Part shown: one piece after another, positions 61,284-64,000 of the stretch
How the letters are laid out: each line of letters begins with the position of its first letter
Numbering within the stretch: position 1 is the stretch's first letter
Assembly: GCA_036023115.1 (NCBI GenBank)
Contig: JAYKKT010000088.1
Location: forward strand, 4,387,501 to 4,451,500
Direction: 5' to 3'
Length of the DNA: 64,000 nt
Origin: Brasenia schreberi
Taxonomy: Eukaryota > Streptophyta > Magnoliopsida > Nymphaeales > Cabombaceae
Program-made: the position numbers and the translations under genes
Notes under the pieces: model-generated
What the model saw: only the letters and a program-made list of their open reading frames with translations
What the model was told of the DNA's origin: nothing
The model's database searches: none

Positions 61284-64000
61284 CAAAAGGCTTCCCGGAG
61301 GTACCTAATATTTGCAAATACACAAAGGATTTAACAGCTTGCAATTGGCAATCTTATTTATTTTAGACATACTGTTATTATTGTGCATATATATGGTGAT
61401 TGATATATAGAGTCTGGCTCTTAAATGATCGGATGTTCTGACTTTCTAGTTCAATACCGGCATGGCTTACATCTTCACTTGCATGGTATTTATGTGTTTT
61501 TTTCTGGGTTGGTACTTTTAATAATAAAGTAAAAGAAATAATAGGCTGCTACCAAAGTACATGTCTATATGATGGTTGACAAATGAAAGGTCGGAATGAT
61601 ATATTTTTGGTTGGTTAGAGATGATTTTGATTAAATATTGTACATCATGTTTTGATTTATGAATAAGCATATGTATTGTCTGTTTGTGTTCGTGAACACT
61701 AGTATAAGTTCATTTTTTGTGCAACGCATGACAGACTTGTAATCGTCATGCTGCTTGAGATGACCAGCAGCATGACGGTTTGATCGGAAATTAACTCCGA
61801 CGGTTACACCATCGGAATCCAGCAACGCAAACATTTCGGCAGTTGCGCTCTTAATTCCGACGGTCGACCGATCATCCGGAGCTCGTTAGAATCACTATTA
61901 TATCTATACGAAATCAATTTATAATCGTCATGCTGCTTGAGATGACCTCATTGAAACATCACGATCGATGAACTTGTAATTTGTGACATGAATCACGGTG
62001 TTTTCCTGGGGAATGATGTAAAGATCAATCGAACTCGACCTGCTTCTAGCATTCGATCCTTGAACCAAGGATTTCCCAAGCAGAAATTTAATATAGCTGA
62101 AGCTTATTATCTTGTCAATGTAAGAAATTTTACCTAATAGGGGCTCTTTTCTCTACACCCTTCATTGGGAAGTTGGATATTAAGGTCGTCTGGAGATTTG
62201 TTTGTGTCTGTGGGTGTGTCTCTCTGTGTGCTTGCGTGCGTGCATGCACATGTGTATACTTTTAGGCATACCAATAAATATATACAGACACATAACATAC
62301 ATACATATTCACACTCGAGGGAAACATTATTCATAAACCATCGTTCTTCAATCGCTTGATTGGGTTCATATCAAAATGCTTAGTGTATTTTCATTGTTTT
62401 ATTGCTGATTTATTATCGTAACACATGCGTGTACAGGCCAATCACTTTCTGTGTTTTTTATTTGCCCAGGAACCAGCACAGTGTTGTCTTGTTACGTCTA
62501 TGCATTTGGTTTGTGGACCCTGCTACTACATGTGAGCTTGTAATCAGGATTTCTTGCTTAGTTTGTGTTTGATACTATTACTTAGATTTTCGTGTAAGAT
62601 GAGTAAACAACACTTAGGAAAAGAAGGTGTTTGGGTTTATGTGTGAAACTCATAGGTCTAGCTTCTTTGGCCCACTTCTTCTTCGTACCAATATTTTTTT
62701 ACTGAATTGAAACCATGAAACTGTAGTTCCATGCCAGCGATGAGTTTTGTGTTTGATGACTAACGAAAACTTGAAATCATGAGAACTAAAAACTAAGGTC
62801 CAGTTTACCTAGAACCACGAATCACACGTACACTTGTCTCTCTAACTAAACCAAAGCTAAGCCTTCTCCCACATTAAGTAAGGTCATCTACATGAACATA
62901 TGCTTGAAACATATAGCATCGCACACTATGGGCAGAAGATCACCTGGTTAGCAAACTCGACCACAAGTTGCAGGTCTTCACTTCTGTACTCCGCTAATTC
63001 CTACATGGCCTCGACTTTCCCATTGTAACCAGAGAAAAAGGAAAGTAGTTAACATCGAAGAAACAAAATAATATTTTAAAATGTCTTTTCAACACGGCCT
63101 TTCTCATTTCTGGACATGGCTGCATAACTGAACTTAAGGGAAATACTTGTGGAGTTCACATATATATATATATACAAGCACATGTGTGAGAGAGATATCC
63201 ATTATCGGTTGTTGGGGAGAATTTTATATTTTCAGTTGATTGCTTTCTTATATAAAACATGATCAATGTGCTATAAAAAAGTCTAACTATATTTTCGCAA
63301 CATAAATAGTATCCATTTAGCGTTAATTGATGCCATTAAGCTGACATAAGTTTAGTGGAGTGAGTATTCTGGCCAGCCAGCTGAGCCTTTCGATCATGTA
63401 ATTATTTAAATATATCTTTGGTATAAATTTGGGTTTCTCACTAGCACAGTCTCCAAGAATGTTGGTCAATTATATGAATGGCAGGAAGAAACGGTACCAT
63501 TACGGTGCCTTCATTAGTATTATCCGAAGCAAGCTATCAATTATCTTCATGATTGTCTTCAAATAATGGTGGCAATCAATCACCACACACAGGCGCGCAC
63601 ATACACACATATTGAGAGAGAGAAAGCCCTTTTCATGATTCCAATGTAGCGATCAATTATAAGCAACATAGACACAATGTTTCTAACCGCATGCACGCCG
63701 GGGCACATCTCATGAAAGTTCACGAAAAGGTGCGTAACTCAGTTTGCTGGCATGATTTCTTATAAAAAGAGTATTTGCTGATGATGACAAGCCTTCCTTT
63801 GGTTCAAAGAGAGTCTCGCTGTTGCCTGAATTCCGGGAAGTCATCCAAGATAAGCCTTTCCAGAGAAAAAGTAATGCAATACACGAATATCTTTTCCTAT
63901 ATAAATATACGAGGCTTCCATCCACTTGGCATGGTGTATTAGAAAAAAAGAATCTCTCTCTTTCTCTCCCCCTCTCTTTCATATCCGCTATTCTCTTTGA
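61284..64000. other. Intergenic to the window end, no gene called
   Basis: 61741-61947 contains an 11-bp inverted repeat and a 25-bp direct repeat. 62221-62310 is GT/CA-rich, and 63153-63174 is (TA)n. From 63763 to the window end the plus strand is open (KRVFADDDKPSFGSKRVSLL, PEFREVIQDKP) without an ATG or a recognised family. Confidence 0.45.

Overview
The window is nuclear DNA of a flowering plant. Evidence: GT-AG introns, plant-only gene families (LBD/LOB, AHL, DYW-type PPR, DUF3475-DUF668), a Ty1/copia relic with a Met-tRNA primer site, many RTE-type LINE copies, tRNA-derived SINEs, hAT-type MITEs, and very many (TA)n and (GA)n microsatellites. The species cannot be named from the sequence. 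The DNA is gene-poor and AT-rich: four credible protein genes, two clear pseudogenes and one possible terminal exon in 64 kb.

Layout. 1-5.8 kb: a 108-bp hAT MITE (338-445), microsatellites and a copia element (2711-4483) that has lost nearly all its coding DNA. 5.8-6.9 kb: a two-exon LBD transcription-factor gene on the minus strand with a SINE in its intron. 6.9-18.8 kb: no genes; microsatellite-bounded MITEs, two SINEs and a LINE end. 18.8-23.3 kb: a pile-up of minus-strand RTE LINEs, one almost complete and one with an internal deletion that leaves a 246-codon ORF. 25.2-29.0 kb: a four-exon minus-strand SDR (3-beta-HSD / SDR42E1-like) pseudogene with two stop codons, two frameshifts and no C-terminal part. 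31.9-34.2 kb: an intact intronless DYW-class PPR gene. 39.5-41.3 kb: an intact intronless DUF3475-DUF668 gene. 43.2-43.5 kb: a hAT-transposase relic. 45.4-48.4 kb: a near full-length RTE LINE with a target-site duplication. 49.6-51.1 kb: a decayed copy of an AHL gene; the intact AHL gene is at 59.3-60.2 kb. 53.1-54.0 kb and 60.7-61.3 kb: more RTE LINE fragments.

The genes do not form a pathway. LBD and AHL are developmental transcription regulators, the PPR protein should edit organellar RNA, and the DUF668 protein belongs to a growth-related family.

The most notable signals are: (a) the AHL gene has CTG, in a good initiation context, exactly where the family's conserved ATG should be; (b) a ~1.5 kb segmental duplication gave an AHL pseudogene in which the AT-hook is deleted and a 5'-leader block is inverted; (c) several families of short elements end in (TA)n/(GA)n tracts, like the microsatellite-targeting Micron elements of rice; (d) several insertions can be dated relative to each other through clean target-site duplications.
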